A DNA stretch of 47,069 bases, from positions 1 through 47,069 of the forward strand of contig PHDE01000006.1 of assembly GCA_002842505.1 (NCBI GenBank), read 5' to 3'. Shown in pieces: positions 8,146 through 16,345 of this stretch. A model generated the notes under the pieces. It was not told the origin of the DNA and ran no database searches. It saw nothing but the letters and a program-made list of their open reading frames with translations. How positions within the stretch are numbered: position 1 is the first letter of the stretch; each line of letters opens with the position of its first letter. The translations under genes were made by a program, and so were the position numbers. Origin of the DNA: Bacteroidetes bacterium HGW-Bacteroidetes-3. Its GTDB lineage: Bacteria; Bacteroidota; Bacteroidia; Flavobacteriales; Flavobacteriaceae.

Positions 8146-8583
8146 TTATCTAATTTTATCTAAAATTTCATTCAATGTTTTCGCTTCTTCTTCCGTAATT
8201 GAATTCATTTGGTTGCCAAGCTCTTCAATTTTAATTTTATCCAATAATTTTAAGCCTTTTTCTGAAATTTTCACATAAACCACGCGTCTGTCGTTCTCGC
8301 AACGGGTTCTTTCAATCAAACCTTTATCGCATAATTTATCCATAAGCCTGGTGGCGTTTGGCGATTTTTCAATCATTCTTTCCTTCACCGAATTCACTGT
8401 TACCGCTTCATTGGCGCCCTTCAATATTCGTAAAATATTGTATTGCTGATTGGAAATTTTAGATGGTTTTAAAATTTCATTGCCAACAGTATTGAGCCAA
8501 TTCGCCGTATATTTTATATTAATTAGCGCCTTAACTCTTTCGTTCGGAAATTTTGAATTGATGTCTTTTGAAATATCGCCCAT
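8146..8583 (-). CDS. MarR-family transcriptional regulator
   Basis: A 145-residue winged-helix protein with a MarR core: the recognition-helix region SVKERMIEKSPNATRLMDKL (about residues 64-83) and the wing RCENDRRVVYVKISEKG. It begins 2 nt after the stop codon of the FMN reductase gene, so the two are translationally coupled. The perfect palindrome TACCTAGGTA upstream of the operon is its best candidate operator. Such MarR / NAD(P)H:flavin reductase / pirin sets are typically induced by electrophiles or oxidants. No Cys residue is positioned as in OhrR, so a ligand-sensing mode is as likely as thiol oxidation. Confidence 0.87.
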   Translation of the reverse strand: MGDISKDINSKFPNERVKALINIKYTANWLNTVGNEILKPSKISNQQYNILRILKGANEAVTVNSVKERMIEKSPNATRLMDKLCDKGLIERTRCENDRRVVYVKISEKGLKLLDKIKIEELGNQMNSITEEEAKTLNEILDKIR

Positions 8584-8585
8584 AA

Positions 8586-9119
8586 TTACAGTGCTTTTTC
8601 TAACTCATCAACAAGAATTTGAAGGTTTGCTTTTAAGTGAGCATTTACGATTTCCCCTTCTTTAAAATTTTCATTGAAGGAAGGAAAAGGCATGCTTCCA
8701 ATAATATTTCCGCCATTGAAAGGAAACCTTTCCAAAGCAATATTTAAAACTGATTGTCCGCCCCTAATTCCCGGTGAAGTGCTCAATAATAACATAGGTT
8801 TGTTTCTCCAAACCTTACCTTCAATTCTTGAAAGCCAGTCAAATACATTTTTAAAAGCGGTTGAATAAGCACCATTGTGTTCGGCCAACGAGATTACAAA
8901 TCCGTCCGCTTTCTCAATAATTTCATTCAAAGCCAACACGCCTTTTGAAAATCCTTGCCCATTTTCAACATCCACCGAAAATAACGGAATGTCAAAATCA
9001 TTTAAATCCACTTTTGTCAATGTTACATTTTTAACCAATCCGCCCGCATATTCTGCCAATATTTTATTGATTGAATTTTTACTTGAACTTCCGCTTAGGG
9101 TAACTATATTTTTTGTCAT
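8586..9119 (-). CDS. NAD(P)H-dependent FMN reductase (NADPH-dependent FMN reductase fold)
   Basis: This 177-residue flavodoxin-like reductase has the phosphate-binding loop SGSSSKNSINKILA (about residues 9-22). It also has the motif AEHNGAYSTAFKNVFDWLSR (about 79-98), which is characteristic of the FMN_red family (ArsH/ChrR/AzoR-like). Its probable role is NAD(P)H-dependent reduction of flavin, quinones or similar electrophiles. It is the first gene of the operon with MarR and pirin, and a good Bacteroidota promoter precedes it. Confidence 0.85.
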   Translation of the reverse strand: MTKNIVTLSGSSSKNSINKILAEYAGGLVKNVTLTKVDLNDFDIPLFSVDVENGQGFSKGVLALNEIIEKADGFVISLAEHNGAYSTAFKNVFDWLSRIEGKVWRNKPMLLLSTSPGIRGGQSVLNIALERFPFNGGNIIGSMPFPSFNENFKEGEIVNAHLKANLQILVDELEKAL

Positions 9120-9148
9120 AATTTTTGTCTTAATTTTAATTGATGATG

Positions 9149-9183
9149 CAAATGTACATAAATTATTTTTAATTACCTAGGTA
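9149..9183 (-). promoter_or_regulatory. Promoter and MarR operator candidate for the FMN reductase-marR-pirin operon
   Basis: The minus strand shows a -7 element TACATTTG (9156-9149). The perfect palindrome TACCTAGGTA (9174-9183), with partly symmetric A/T flanks, covers the expected -33 region. Binding there would block RNA polymerase, as expected for a MarR autorepressor. Confidence 0.62.
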
Positions 9184-9260
9184 TTTATTTACAGGGTATT
9201 TAAATAAGGCGGTTTCACATTCATTTTGTACTTTAGCACCTCTTGAAAAGATCAATTAAA

Positions 9261-10889
9261 ATGGACATTAACTTCAATAAAAACGAAGATTTCAACAAAC
9301 TTCAATTATCGGCACTTAAAAGGAAATTGGTAAACGTTTATAAAGGCGGCGGTGAAAAAAGAACTGAAAAACACAAAGGCAACGGAAAGTTAACGGCAAG
9401 GGAACGCATCGATTATCTTTTTGACACCAACAGTGATTCCATAGAAATTGGCGCTTTGGCAGGTGAAGAAATGTACCAAGAACACGGTGGTTGTCCGTCG
9501 GGCGGCGTTATCGTTAAAATTGGCTACATCAAAGGAAAACAATGCATTGTGGTGGCGAATGACGCAACGGTAAAAGCAGGTGCCTGGTTTCCGATTACGG
9601 GAAAAAAGAATTTACGTGCTCAGGAAATTTCTATGGAAAATAAATTACCCATTATTTATTTGGTGGACAGTGCCGGGGTTTATTTGCCGATGCAAGACGA
9701 AATTTTTCCGGATAAAGAACACTTCGGAAGAATTTTTAGGAACAATGCGGTAATGAGCAGTATGGGAATTACACAAATTGCCGCGGTTATGGGAAGTTGT
9801 GTTGCCGGCGGAGCCTATTTGCCCATTATGAGCGATGAAACTATTATTGTGGACAAAACCGGAAGCATATTTTTAGCGGGAAGCTATTTGGTGAAAGCTG
9901 CCATTGGCGAAAATATAGACAATGAAACCTTGGGTGGTGCAACGGCACATTGTGAAATTAGCGGGGTGGCCGATTATAAAGCAAAAGATGATACTGATGC
10001 TTTGGATAAAATAAAGTCCATTGTTGATAAGATTGGCGATTATGATAAAGCTGGCTTTAACAGAATAAAAACCGTGAATCCTATTGAAAATCCGGAAGAT
10101 ATCTTCGGAATTTTACCTGCCACAAGAACCGACCAATATAATATGTTGGAAATCATCAAACGTTTGGTCGACAATTCTGAAATTGAGGAATATAAAAAAG
10201 ACTACGGAAAAACCATTATTTGCGGTTATGCACGCATTGAAGGTTGGGCGGTTGGCATCGTGGCAAACCAACGAAAAGTAGTTAAAAACGCTAACAAAGA
10301 AATGCAGTTTGGCGGCGTTATTTATTCTGATTCTGCTGATAAAGCAACCAGATTTATAGCCAATTGCAACCAGAAAAAAATTCCGTTGGTGTTTTTGCAG
10401 GATGTGACCGGATTTATGGTTGGCAGCAAAAGCGAGCACGGCGGCATTATAAAAGACGGTGCAAAAATGGTGAACGCAGTAAGCAATTCCGTTGTTCCAA
10501 AATTTACGGTGGTGATAGGGAATTCTTACGGCGCAGGAAATTACGCAATGTGCGGCAAAGCTTATGATCCGAGACTTATTGTGGCTTGGCCTTCTGCCCG
10601 ACTTGCGGTGATGGGCGGCGAGCAGGCTTCAAAAGTGTTGTTGCAAATTGAAACGGCTTCGCTTAAAAATAAAGGAGAAGAAATCACCAAAGAAAAAGAA
10701 CAAAAAATATTGGAACACATTCAGCAAAAATATGATACACAAACATCGCCCTATTATGCCGCAGCACGGTTGTGGACCGATGGCGTGATCAATCCGCTCG
10801 ACACCAGAAAATGGATTGGAATGGGCATTGAAGCCGCAAATCATGCGCCTATTGAAAAACAATTTAATTTAGGGATAATTCAGGTTTAA
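9261..10889 (+). CDS. Acyl-CoA carboxylase, carboxyltransferase (beta) subunit
   Basis: It transfers carboxylate from carboxybiotin to an acyl-CoA. The crotonase-like N and C halves are complete. Landmarks are KLTARERIDYLFD, GGCPSGGVI, the oxyanion-hole stretch GSCVAGGAYLPIM (about residues 172-184), VTGFMVG and GNSYGAGNYAMCGKAYDP. The length (542) and the EIIKRLVDNSE and GGATAHCEISGVAD blocks resemble the methylcrotonyl-CoA carboxylase beta type more than the propionyl type, but substrate is uncertain. No biotin carboxylase or carrier subunit is adjacent. The ATG at 9261 is preferred over the track's TTG at 9243. Confidence 0.88.
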   Translation: MDINFNKNEDFNKLQLSALKRKLVNVYKGGGEKRTEKHKGNGKLTARERIDYLFDTNSDSIEIGALAGEEMYQEHGGCPSGGVIVKIGYIKGKQCIVVANDATVKAGAWFPITGKKNLRAQEISMENKLPIIYLVDSAGVYLPMQDEIFPDKEHFGRIFRNNAVMSSMGITQIAAVMGSCVAGGAYLPIMSDETIIVDKTGSIFLAGSYLVKAAIGENIDNETLGGATAHCEISGVADYKAKDDTDALDKIKSIVDKIGDYDKAGFNRIKTVNPIENPEDIFGILPATRTDQYNMLEIIKRLVDNSEIEEYKKDYGKTIICGYARIEGWAVGIVANQRKVVKNANKEMQFGGVIYSDSADKATRFIANCNQKKIPLVFLQDVTGFMVGSKSEHGGIIKDGAKMVNAVSNSVVPKFTVVIGNSYGAGNYAMCGKAYDPRLIVAWPSARLAVMGGEQASKVLLQIETASLKNKGEEITKEKEQKILEHIQQKYDTQTSPYYAAARLWTDGVINPLDTRKWIGMGIEAANHAPIEKQFNLGIIQV

Positions 10890-10894
10890 AATTA

Positions 10895-10925
10895 TTGTAA
10901 AAACAGCCAGTAATAATTACATTTG
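10895..10925 (+). promoter_or_regulatory. Promoter of the YebC-family gene
   Basis: TACATTTG (10918-10925) fits the -7 consensus, and TTG (10895-10897) lies 20 nt upstream as a -33-like element. The start codon follows 26 nt later. Confidence 0.6.
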
Positions 10926-10951
10926 CATCACGTAAAAATATAGAAAACAGT

Positions 10952-11668
10952 ATGGGAAGAGCTTTCGAATTCAGAAAAGGAAGAAAATTGAAAAGATGGG
11001 CTGCTATGGCGAAAACCTTTACCAGAATTGGGAAGGATATTGTGATGGCGGTAAAAGAAGGTGGCCCAAATCCAGAAAGTAATGCGCGATTAAGAGCGGT
11101 AATTCAAAACGCCAAGGCAGCCAATATGCCTAAAGAAAATGTTGAGCGTGCCATTAAAAAAGCGACCGATAAAGATACTGCCAACTATAAAGAAGTGCTG
11201 TTTGAAGGCTACGCACCACACGGAATTGCGCTCGTAATTGAGACCGCAACCGACAATAATAACAGAACCGTTGCCAACGTGAGAGCGGCTTTTAATAAAT
11301 GTAACGGAAATTTTGGAACTTCGGGTTCGGTAGTTTTTATGTTCGACCATACGTGCAATTTTCTGATAAAAGTGGAAGATCTTAAAATGGATTTGGAAGA
11401 ATTTGAATTAGAGCTGATAGACTTTAATGTGGAAGAAGTTTTTGAGGATGAAGAAGGAATTTTAATTTATGCGCCTTTTGAACAATTTGGAGCCATTCAA
11501 AAATATTTGGAAGAAAATAATATAGAAATTATTTCCTCAGGTTTTGAAAGAATTCCTACCACCACCACCAAACTTTCTGAAGAAGAACAAGCCGATGTTG
11601 AAAAATTATTGGATCGATTGGATGAAGATGACGATGTACAAAACGTTTATCACTCAATGGAAATGTAA
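10952..11668 (+). CDS. YebC/PmpR family protein
   Basis: A cytosolic three-domain protein of 238 residues, the usual family length. The N-terminus MGRAFEFRKGRKLKRWAAMAK with KTFTRIGKDI and the block NMPKENVERAIKKA (about residues 51-64) are diagnostic. GNFGTSGSVVFMF marks domain 2. The family was long annotated as transcriptional regulators; recent work links YebC-type proteins to translation of difficult sequences such as proline runs. The sequence does not decide between these roles. It has its own promoter, and the zinc-ribbon gene starts 5 nt after its stop. Confidence 0.93.
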   Translation: MGRAFEFRKGRKLKRWAAMAKTFTRIGKDIVMAVKEGGPNPESNARLRAVIQNAKAANMPKENVERAIKKATDKDTANYKEVLFEGYAPHGIALVIETATDNNNRTVANVRAAFNKCNGNFGTSGSVVFMFDHTCNFLIKVEDLKMDLEEFELELIDFNVEEVFEDEEGILIYAPFEQFGAIQKYLEENNIEIISSGFERIPTTTTKLSEEEQADVEKLLDRLDEDDDVQNVYHSMEM

Positions 11669-11673
11669 TACTT

Positions 11674-12006
11674 ATGATTTTATTTGGCAAAAAACACTTT
11701 GTATTAAAGCATCAAACGCCAAAGGAAATTATTTGTCCGAACTGTAATTCAGAAAATTCCACCAAAGTCTCTGTTATAGGGATTTACAAACACCTAATAC
11801 ACATTCCATTTATATCTGGAGGAAAGTCGGGCATATCAACTTGCACCAATTGCAACGAAACTTTTAGGTTTCTCAATATGCCAAATTCAATTAAATTAGC
11901 TTATTATGAACTTAAGGAAACCGCCAAAACACCTATTTGGTTTTACACGGGTTTGATAGGAATAAAAGTGCTGGTTTTGGTTAAAATATTCAGTCGGTAT
12001 TTTTAA
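11674..12006 (+). CDS. Small zinc-ribbon membrane protein
   Basis: A 110-residue protein with two CxxC pairs, CPNC (about residues 22-25) and CTNC (about 57-60), forming a probable zinc ribbon. It ends in a hydrophobic segment (about 89-108), which suggests a tail-anchored inner-membrane protein. Similar zinc-ribbon proteins occur in Bacteroidota without known function. It starts 5 nt after the YebC-family gene and is probably cotranscribed with it. It faces menE, with only 32 nt between the stop codons. Confidence 0.72.
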   Translation: MILFGKKHFVLKHQTPKEIICPNCNSENSTKVSVIGIYKHLIHIPFISGGKSGISTCTNCNETFRFLNMPNSIKLAYYELKETAKTPIWFYTGLIGIKVLVLVKIFSRYF

Positions 12007-12009
12007 AAG

Positions 12010-12036
12010 TACGAAGACGGAAGACGGGAGTCCGAA
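12010..12036. repeat. Degenerate GAAGACG-type simple repeat
   Basis: ACGAAGACGGAAGACGGGAG and the following TCCGAAG are imperfect tandem units between two convergent stop codons. Tracts of this style recur in flavobacterial genomes; no function is evident. Confidence 0.5.
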
Positions 12037-12038
12037 GT

Positions 12039-13124
12039 TCAATAACCCTTTTTAAAAAATTCCAATGTTTTGGTTCGGTCGATTTTATTTGTTTCGGTTT
12101 CCATAAAATTTTCTAAAAAATAGATTTCCTTCGGAATTTCGTATTTTGAAAGTAACTTCGAGTTTTTCATTTCTTTAATTATAGCCGTCTTCCTTGAATT
12201 TTTTAATTCTTCAATAATTGATTCTTCCAAGACAAGAATCAATTTTTCTCCAAAAATCTCCTCTTTTTTTCCGGCGACAAAAAATCTGTTTTTAATAATT
12301 GTTCCTAATTTTTCTTCAATTTGCTCGGGAATTAATTTGATGCCACCAGAATTTATAACATTATCATATCGGCCAAGCCAACTAAATTCAGTGGCAGAAA
12401 TGAGTTCAACCAAATCGTTGGTCACCACTTTTTCTTCTGAAATTGTAGGCGCATCAATAATCAGGCAGCCTCTATCATCCAAAGAAATTTTAATGTTAGG
12501 AAATATTGTATAATTAGATTGCTTCGCTCCGATCGCAAAATGGTTGAGTTTTTTAACAGCAATATGCGTAATGGTTTCTGTCATTCCGTAAGTGGCTAAA
12601 ATTTCTGTTTTAACCTCCTGAATTTTGCCCAACAATTCATTTGAAACCGTGCCACCGCCAATAATCAGTTTTTTTATTTTATGGATATCAGGCAAAGAAT
12701 TGTGCAATTGCATAGGAACCATAGCTGAAAAATCGTAGTTTTTATCATTATTTTTTAGCGGATTTGAAGCTGGCTCCAAAATATCCAAATGCCAGCCCAA
12801 GGTTAAAGCTCGTACCAACATCATTTTACCGGCAATATAATTTGGTGACAAACACAACAGTGCTGCAGTGTTTTCAAATAAATTGAAATACTCGCCTGTT
12901 GCTTTGGCGCTGTTAATCATTTGTGCTTTTTGAAGCTGAATAATTTTCGGATTTCCCGTTGAACCGGAAGTTTTTACTTCAACAAAAGAATTCTCATCAA
13001 ACCAATCAATTAAAAAATCAGCCACTTCAACAGAAATTTCATTGGAGAAATCGATTAATGCTGCTTTAGAATCAAATGATTTTCCCTGTAATTTAAATGC
13101 GCTATGGAATGTATTGTTTTTCAA
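12039..13124 (-). CDS. menE: o-Succinylbenzoate-CoA ligase (AMP-binding enzyme)
   Basis: It activates o-succinylbenzoate with ATP and CoA in menaquinone synthesis. The AMP-binding P-loop is KTSGSTGNPK (about residues 51-60), followed by TYGMTET (about 178-184) and the hinge region WLGRYDNVINSGGIK. At 361 residues it is shorter than E. coli MenE (about 450), like the compact Bacteroidota form. Two genes away lies menC, and menA is 7.7 kb further on, which supports the call. There is no ATG at the 5' end: the frame opens at TTG (13124), with an in-frame TGA five codons upstream. The start lies inside a degenerate octamer array (13120-13175). Confidence 0.85.
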   Translation of the reverse strand: MKNNTFHSAFKLQGKSFDSKAALIDFSNEISVEVADFLIDWFDENSFVEVKTSGSTGNPKIIQLQKAQMINSAKATGEYFNLFENTAALLCLSPNYIAGKMMLVRALTLGWHLDILEPASNPLKNNDKNYDFSAMVPMQLHNSLPDIHKIKKLIIGGGTVSNELLGKIQEVKTEILATYGMTETITHIAVKKLNHFAIGAKQSNYTIFPNIKISLDDRGCLIIDAPTISEEKVVTNDLVELISATEFSWLGRYDNVINSGGIKLIPEQIEEKLGTIIKNRFFVAGKKEEIFGEKLILVLEESIIEELKNSRKTAIIKEMKNSKLLSKYEIPKEIYFLENFMETETNKIDRTKTLEFFKKGY

Positions 13125-13175
13125 TGGTTCAATGGTTCAATCGTTTATTTGTTTAAACGTTTAATCGTGTGATTG
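13120..13175. repeat. Degenerate octamer array, seven units
   Basis: Consecutive units are TTCAATGG, TTCAATGG, TTCAATCG, TTTATTTG, TTTAAACG, TTTAATCG and TGTGATTG. They fill the entire gap between the CPBP stop codon and the menE start. The menE start codon TTG overlaps the first unit, so its translation initiation region consists of repeat DNA. Confidence 0.8.
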
Positions 13176-14201
13176 TTAATTTAATGATGAATTATTTTTT
13201 TTCCTCATTATAATTCCCCCTTCGGGGGTTAGGGGGCTATTTTTTGCAATAAACTCCTCTTCTTTAAATTCCAACGGCTTAAATACGCAGCCAGTTAATT
13301 TTTCTTTCCAATTGGTCCAGCCATATTTTTTTGAAAACAATAACAAAATCAGTGGATACAATACAAATACCGGCACAAACATTTCATAATCCAGCGACGG
13401 TTCAGAAACATCTACCAATAAAGCATCTGTTTGAAAAACCGTCCAGTTTGTGGTGACCAAAACCGCCGCAACAATATTATTTGCCGCGTGAAAACCCAAA
13501 GCCAGTTCCGTTCCTTCATCCATCAAAGTGAATATTCCCAGCACCAATCCTGTTCCAATATAATAAACCATTGTAAACCAGCCCAATTTCTCCACTTCCG
13601 GATTTAAGCCGTGCAATAAACCAAAGATTGCGGAAGTTAGAATTAATGGCATAAAAGCGTTTTTAAACCACGTTCCAAATCCCTGCATTAAATAACCCCT
13701 GAACAACAATTCTTCCATACTGGTTTGGATGGGCAAAAACAAGAACGAAATGAGCAACAATATAAAAAACGGAATGGGTTTAAAATTCCAGACATAATCT
13801 TCAGGTGCCATAAAATAGCCAATAGCCACCATAAATAATCCAACAATTGCCCAAACTGAAAACGCATAAAAAACACGTTTCCAATCTACTTTTTCACGGC
13901 TGGTAATTAGGGTCACAATTTTTCTTTTATGAATTAATTTTATGCCTAAAAACAAGGACAGCAATCCAAACAAAAAGGAAATTAACATCAACAAAAGATA
14001 CAAATTTGCATCCATTTCTAAATTTGCAAAATTAGATTTCGCAGCCAACATAAACGTTTCCATATCGCCAGCGTACAAGTAAGCGACTAACGATAAGGGA
14101 ATAATTCCCATAAATTGCCAGCCAAAAAACAATAACATTAACGAGAGCAGGTAATCTGTCCAATCATTTTTTCCTTTATATGCTTGTTGTATAAATTTCA
14201 C
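13176..14201 (-). CDS. CPBP family intramembrane glutamic endopeptidase
   Basis: A 341-residue polytopic membrane protein (about eight hydrophobic segments) with the three CPBP/ABI (Rce1-like) motifs: EELLFRGYLMQGF (about residues 164-176), FGLLHGLN and HAANNIVA. Members cleave CaaX-type or other membrane substrates; the target is unknown here. The start is GTG at 14201. The last residues, about NSPLTPEGGI onward, are encoded by the G/C-run repeat at 13213-13238, so the C-terminus has been extended by repeat insertion. It lies between menC and menE in the same direction, but the annotated functions are unrelated. Confidence 0.88.
   Translation of the reverse strand: MKFIQQAYKGKNDWTDYLLSLMLLFFGWQFMGIIPLSLVAYLYAGDMETFMLAAKSNFANLEMDANLYLLLMLISFLFGLLSLFLGIKLIHKRKIVTLITSREKVDWKRVFYAFSVWAIVGLFMVAIGYFMAPEDYVWNFKPIPFFILLLISFLFLPIQTSMEELLFRGYLMQGFGTWFKNAFMPLILTSAIFGLLHGLNPEVEKLGWFTMVYYIGTGLVLGIFTLMDEGTELALGFHAANNIVAAVLVTTNWTVFQTDALLVDVSEPSLDYEMFVPVFVLYPLILLLFSKKYGWTNWKEKLTGCVFKPLEFKEEEFIAKNSPLTPEGGIIMRKKNNSSLN
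13213..13238. repeat. G/C-run palindromic repeat, copy 2 (inside a coding sequence)
   Basis: ATTCCCCCTTCGGGGGTTAG and the following GGGGCT match the element at 1951-1977 apart from one C in the first run. It lies in frame near the 3' end of the CPBP gene and is translated as SPLTPEGGI. Confidence 0.8.
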
Positions 14202-14229
14202 CTGTTTAAGTTTTATTTTTTAGCGGTAA

Positions 14230-14245
14230 TCCCGAAAATTCGGGA
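14230..14245. repeat. Short hairpin TCCCGAAAATTCGGGA
   Basis: Seven-base arms flank two bases between menC and the CPBP gene. No T-run follows, so it is not a clear terminator. It resembles the short G/C palindromes found elsewhere in this window. Confidence 0.5.
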
Positions 14246-14301
14246 CTGTTCGCCATTAATCATTCCTTTGTGTGTCAAAATTTGTGATGCTCATTTCATT
14301 T

Positions 14302-15339
14302 TTATAATTTAACGTTCCATTTTATTTTGTTGTTGTAAAGCAAATTTTCGCCCTTCACTTCAAGCGGACTTTCAAAATTATTGGTAAATAAACTTCCTGT
14401 TCCCAAGCCCTGTGGCATTTTATTGTTTAGTGAATAAGTCCATTGCGCGATGGCGTTTAAACCAATATTGCTTTCCAAAGCCGAGGTAATCCACCAACCG
14501 ATATTTTGCGTTTCAGCCAGCTGAATCCATTCTTCGCTTCCTTTAAATCCGCCCACCAAACTAGGTTTTAAAATAATGTATTGCGGCTTTATGGTTTGTA
14601 GGATTTTCCGCTTATCTGTTACATCAAAAACACCGATTAATTCTTCATCCAAGGCAATTGGAATAGGCGTTATTGCGCACAATTTGGCCATTTCATTAAT
14701 TTGTCCTTGTTTTATGGGTTGTTCAATGGAATGAATTTCCAAATCGGACAATCTTTTTAGTTTTTCCAATGCTTCTGAACGAAGAAAACCGCCGTTTGCA
14801 TCAACTCTCAGTTCAATTTCTTCGGAAGAAAATTCCTTTCTGATGCTTTTCAGCAAAGAAATTTCAGTTTCAAAATCGATGGCGCCAATTTTCAATTTTA
14901 AAGTTGAAAAACCAGCATCAATTTTTTCCTTGATTTGTTTTCTCATAAACACTTCAGTTCCCATCCAAATTAATCCGTTTATTTTTATGGAATCTTGAGA
15001 TTCGGTAAATTTAGAAGGAAATAATTCAAAAGAATTTTCGCTTTTTACTGATAAAAAAGCCTGTTCTAATCCGAATTGTATGGAAGGAAATTCCGTGAGT
15101 TTCAGTAATAATTCTTCTTGATTTTTATTGATATTTTCACAAAGCCAAGCCAGCTTTTCTTCATAATCCGGTCTGTCATCGGCGCTCAATCCTTTAAAAA
15201 CGGCACATTCCCCATAACCAATTTTATCATCGTCAACCACTTTTAAAAAATAGGTTTCCTTGGTGCGCAAAACACCTCTCGAGGTGCCGCTTGCCTGTTT
15301 AAAATTTAAAATATATTTTTGAAAAAATGCCTTCATCAT
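14302..15339 (-). CDS. menC: o-Succinylbenzoate synthase (enolase superfamily)
   Basis: It dehydrates SHCHC to o-succinylbenzoate in menaquinone synthesis. Enolase-superfamily residues are visible: KLKIG (base Lys, about residue 147-149), VDANGG (metal Asp, about 179), IEQP (metal Glu), LDEEL (metal Asp) and ILKPSLVGG (second Lys). SALESNIG near the C-terminus is typical of MenC. The muconate-lactonizing and dipeptide-epimerase relatives are the main alternatives, but the nearby menE favours MenC. Starts at 15339 or 15336 (MMKAFF) are equally possible. Confidence 0.88.
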   Translation of the reverse strand: MMKAFFQKYILNFKQASGTSRGVLRTKETYFLKVVDDDKIGYGECAVFKGLSADDRPDYEEKLAWLCENINKNQEELLLKLTEFPSIQFGLEQAFLSVKSENSFELFPSKFTESQDSIKINGLIWMGTEVFMRKQIKEKIDAGFSTLKLKIGAIDFETEISLLKSIRKEFSSEEIELRVDANGGFLRSEALEKLKRLSDLEIHSIEQPIKQGQINEMAKLCAITPIPIALDEELIGVFDVTDKRKILQTIKPQYIILKPSLVGGFKGSEEWIQLAETQNIGWWITSALESNIGLNAIAQWTYSLNNKMPQGLGTGSLFTNNFESPLEVKGENLLYNNKIKWNVKL

Positions 15340-15409
15340 TTTATTAAACGCGAAAGATACAAAATTTGAAAATTTATTTTATATTGGCAACGTAAATTAA
15401 AACTGTTTT

Positions 15410-16321
15410 ATGGAGCTGCCTCAAATACCAAATTTAATTTATTACGCGATTCCTTTTTTCATCGTAACAGTGATTATTGAAGGCATTGCCATTTTCAAAA
15501 AAAATCCGGAAAACTACAACATTAAAGACACTTTTGCTTCTTTGGCAATGGGCATTGGAAATGTGTTGGTCAATTTATTAAGCAAATTAATTGTGGTTTT
15601 TGTCATCACTTTTTTATACGAAAATTTCAGATTGGCAACCATTCCGTTTACTTGGTGGGCGTGGTTATTGATTTTGTTTGCCGACGATTTTTGTTATTAT
15701 TGGTTTCATAGAATCGGACACGAAAGTCGGTTTTTTTGGGCATCGCACATTATTCATCATTCTTCTCAAAAATACAATTTAAGCACCGCTTTGCGCCAGA
15801 CTTGGACGGGAGGATTTTTTAGTTTTGTATTTTATCTGGCGTTGCCATTATTCGGTTTTCACCCTTTGATGATTTTCACCCAAATGTCTGTCAGTTTAAT
15901 TTATCAATATTGGATTCATACCGAATTAATTGACAAAATGCCCCGTTGGTTTGAAGCCGTTTTCAATACACCATCGCATCACCGAGTTCATCACGGCTCA
16001 AATCCTTTGTATTTAGACCGAAATTATGCGGGAATTCTCATTATTTGGGACAGGTTATTTGGCACTTTCCAACCTGAATTAAAAGAAGAAAAAGTTGTTT
16101 ACGGATTGCATTCAAATATAAACACCTACAATCCCGTGAAAATTGCGTTTCACGAATGGATTGCTATTTTTAAAGATGTCTTTTCAGCAAAAACTTCTTT
16201 TTTAAACAAGCTCAACTATTTCATTAAACCGCCGGGATGGAAACACGACGGTTCGGGCTTGCTTTCTGAAGATTTAAGAACAGCCTGGCTTATTGCACAG
16301 AAAAAAAATTCTGACCAATAG
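15410..16321 (+). CDS. Sterol desaturase / fatty acid hydroxylase family membrane protein
   Basis: A 303-residue integral membrane di-iron protein. The His boxes are HRIGH (about residues 103-107), HIIHHSS (about 116-122) and, near the end, HHRVHH (about 194-199), all typical of the FA_hydroxylase family. Hydrophobic segments lie at about 10-30, 45-70, 78-100 and 140-165. The substrate is unknown; bacterial relatives act on lipids or carotenoid-like compounds. It is transcribed divergently from menC and converges on the hydrolase gene, with 24 nt between them. Confidence 0.87.
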   Translation: MELPQIPNLIYYAIPFFIVTVIIEGIAIFKKNPENYNIKDTFASLAMGIGNVLVNLLSKLIVVFVITFLYENFRLATIPFTWWAWLLILFADDFCYYWFHRIGHESRFFWASHIIHHSSQKYNLSTALRQTWTGGFFSFVFYLALPLFGFHPLMIFTQMSVSLIYQYWIHTELIDKMPRWFEAVFNTPSHHRVHHGSNPLYLDRNYAGILIIWDRLFGTFQPELKEEKVVYGLHSNINTYNPVKIAFHEWIAIFKDVFSAKTSFLNKLNYFIKPPGWKHDGSGLLSEDLRTAWLIAQKKNSDQ

Positions 16322-16345
16322 AAAAGTTGGACTAAAATTATTTGT

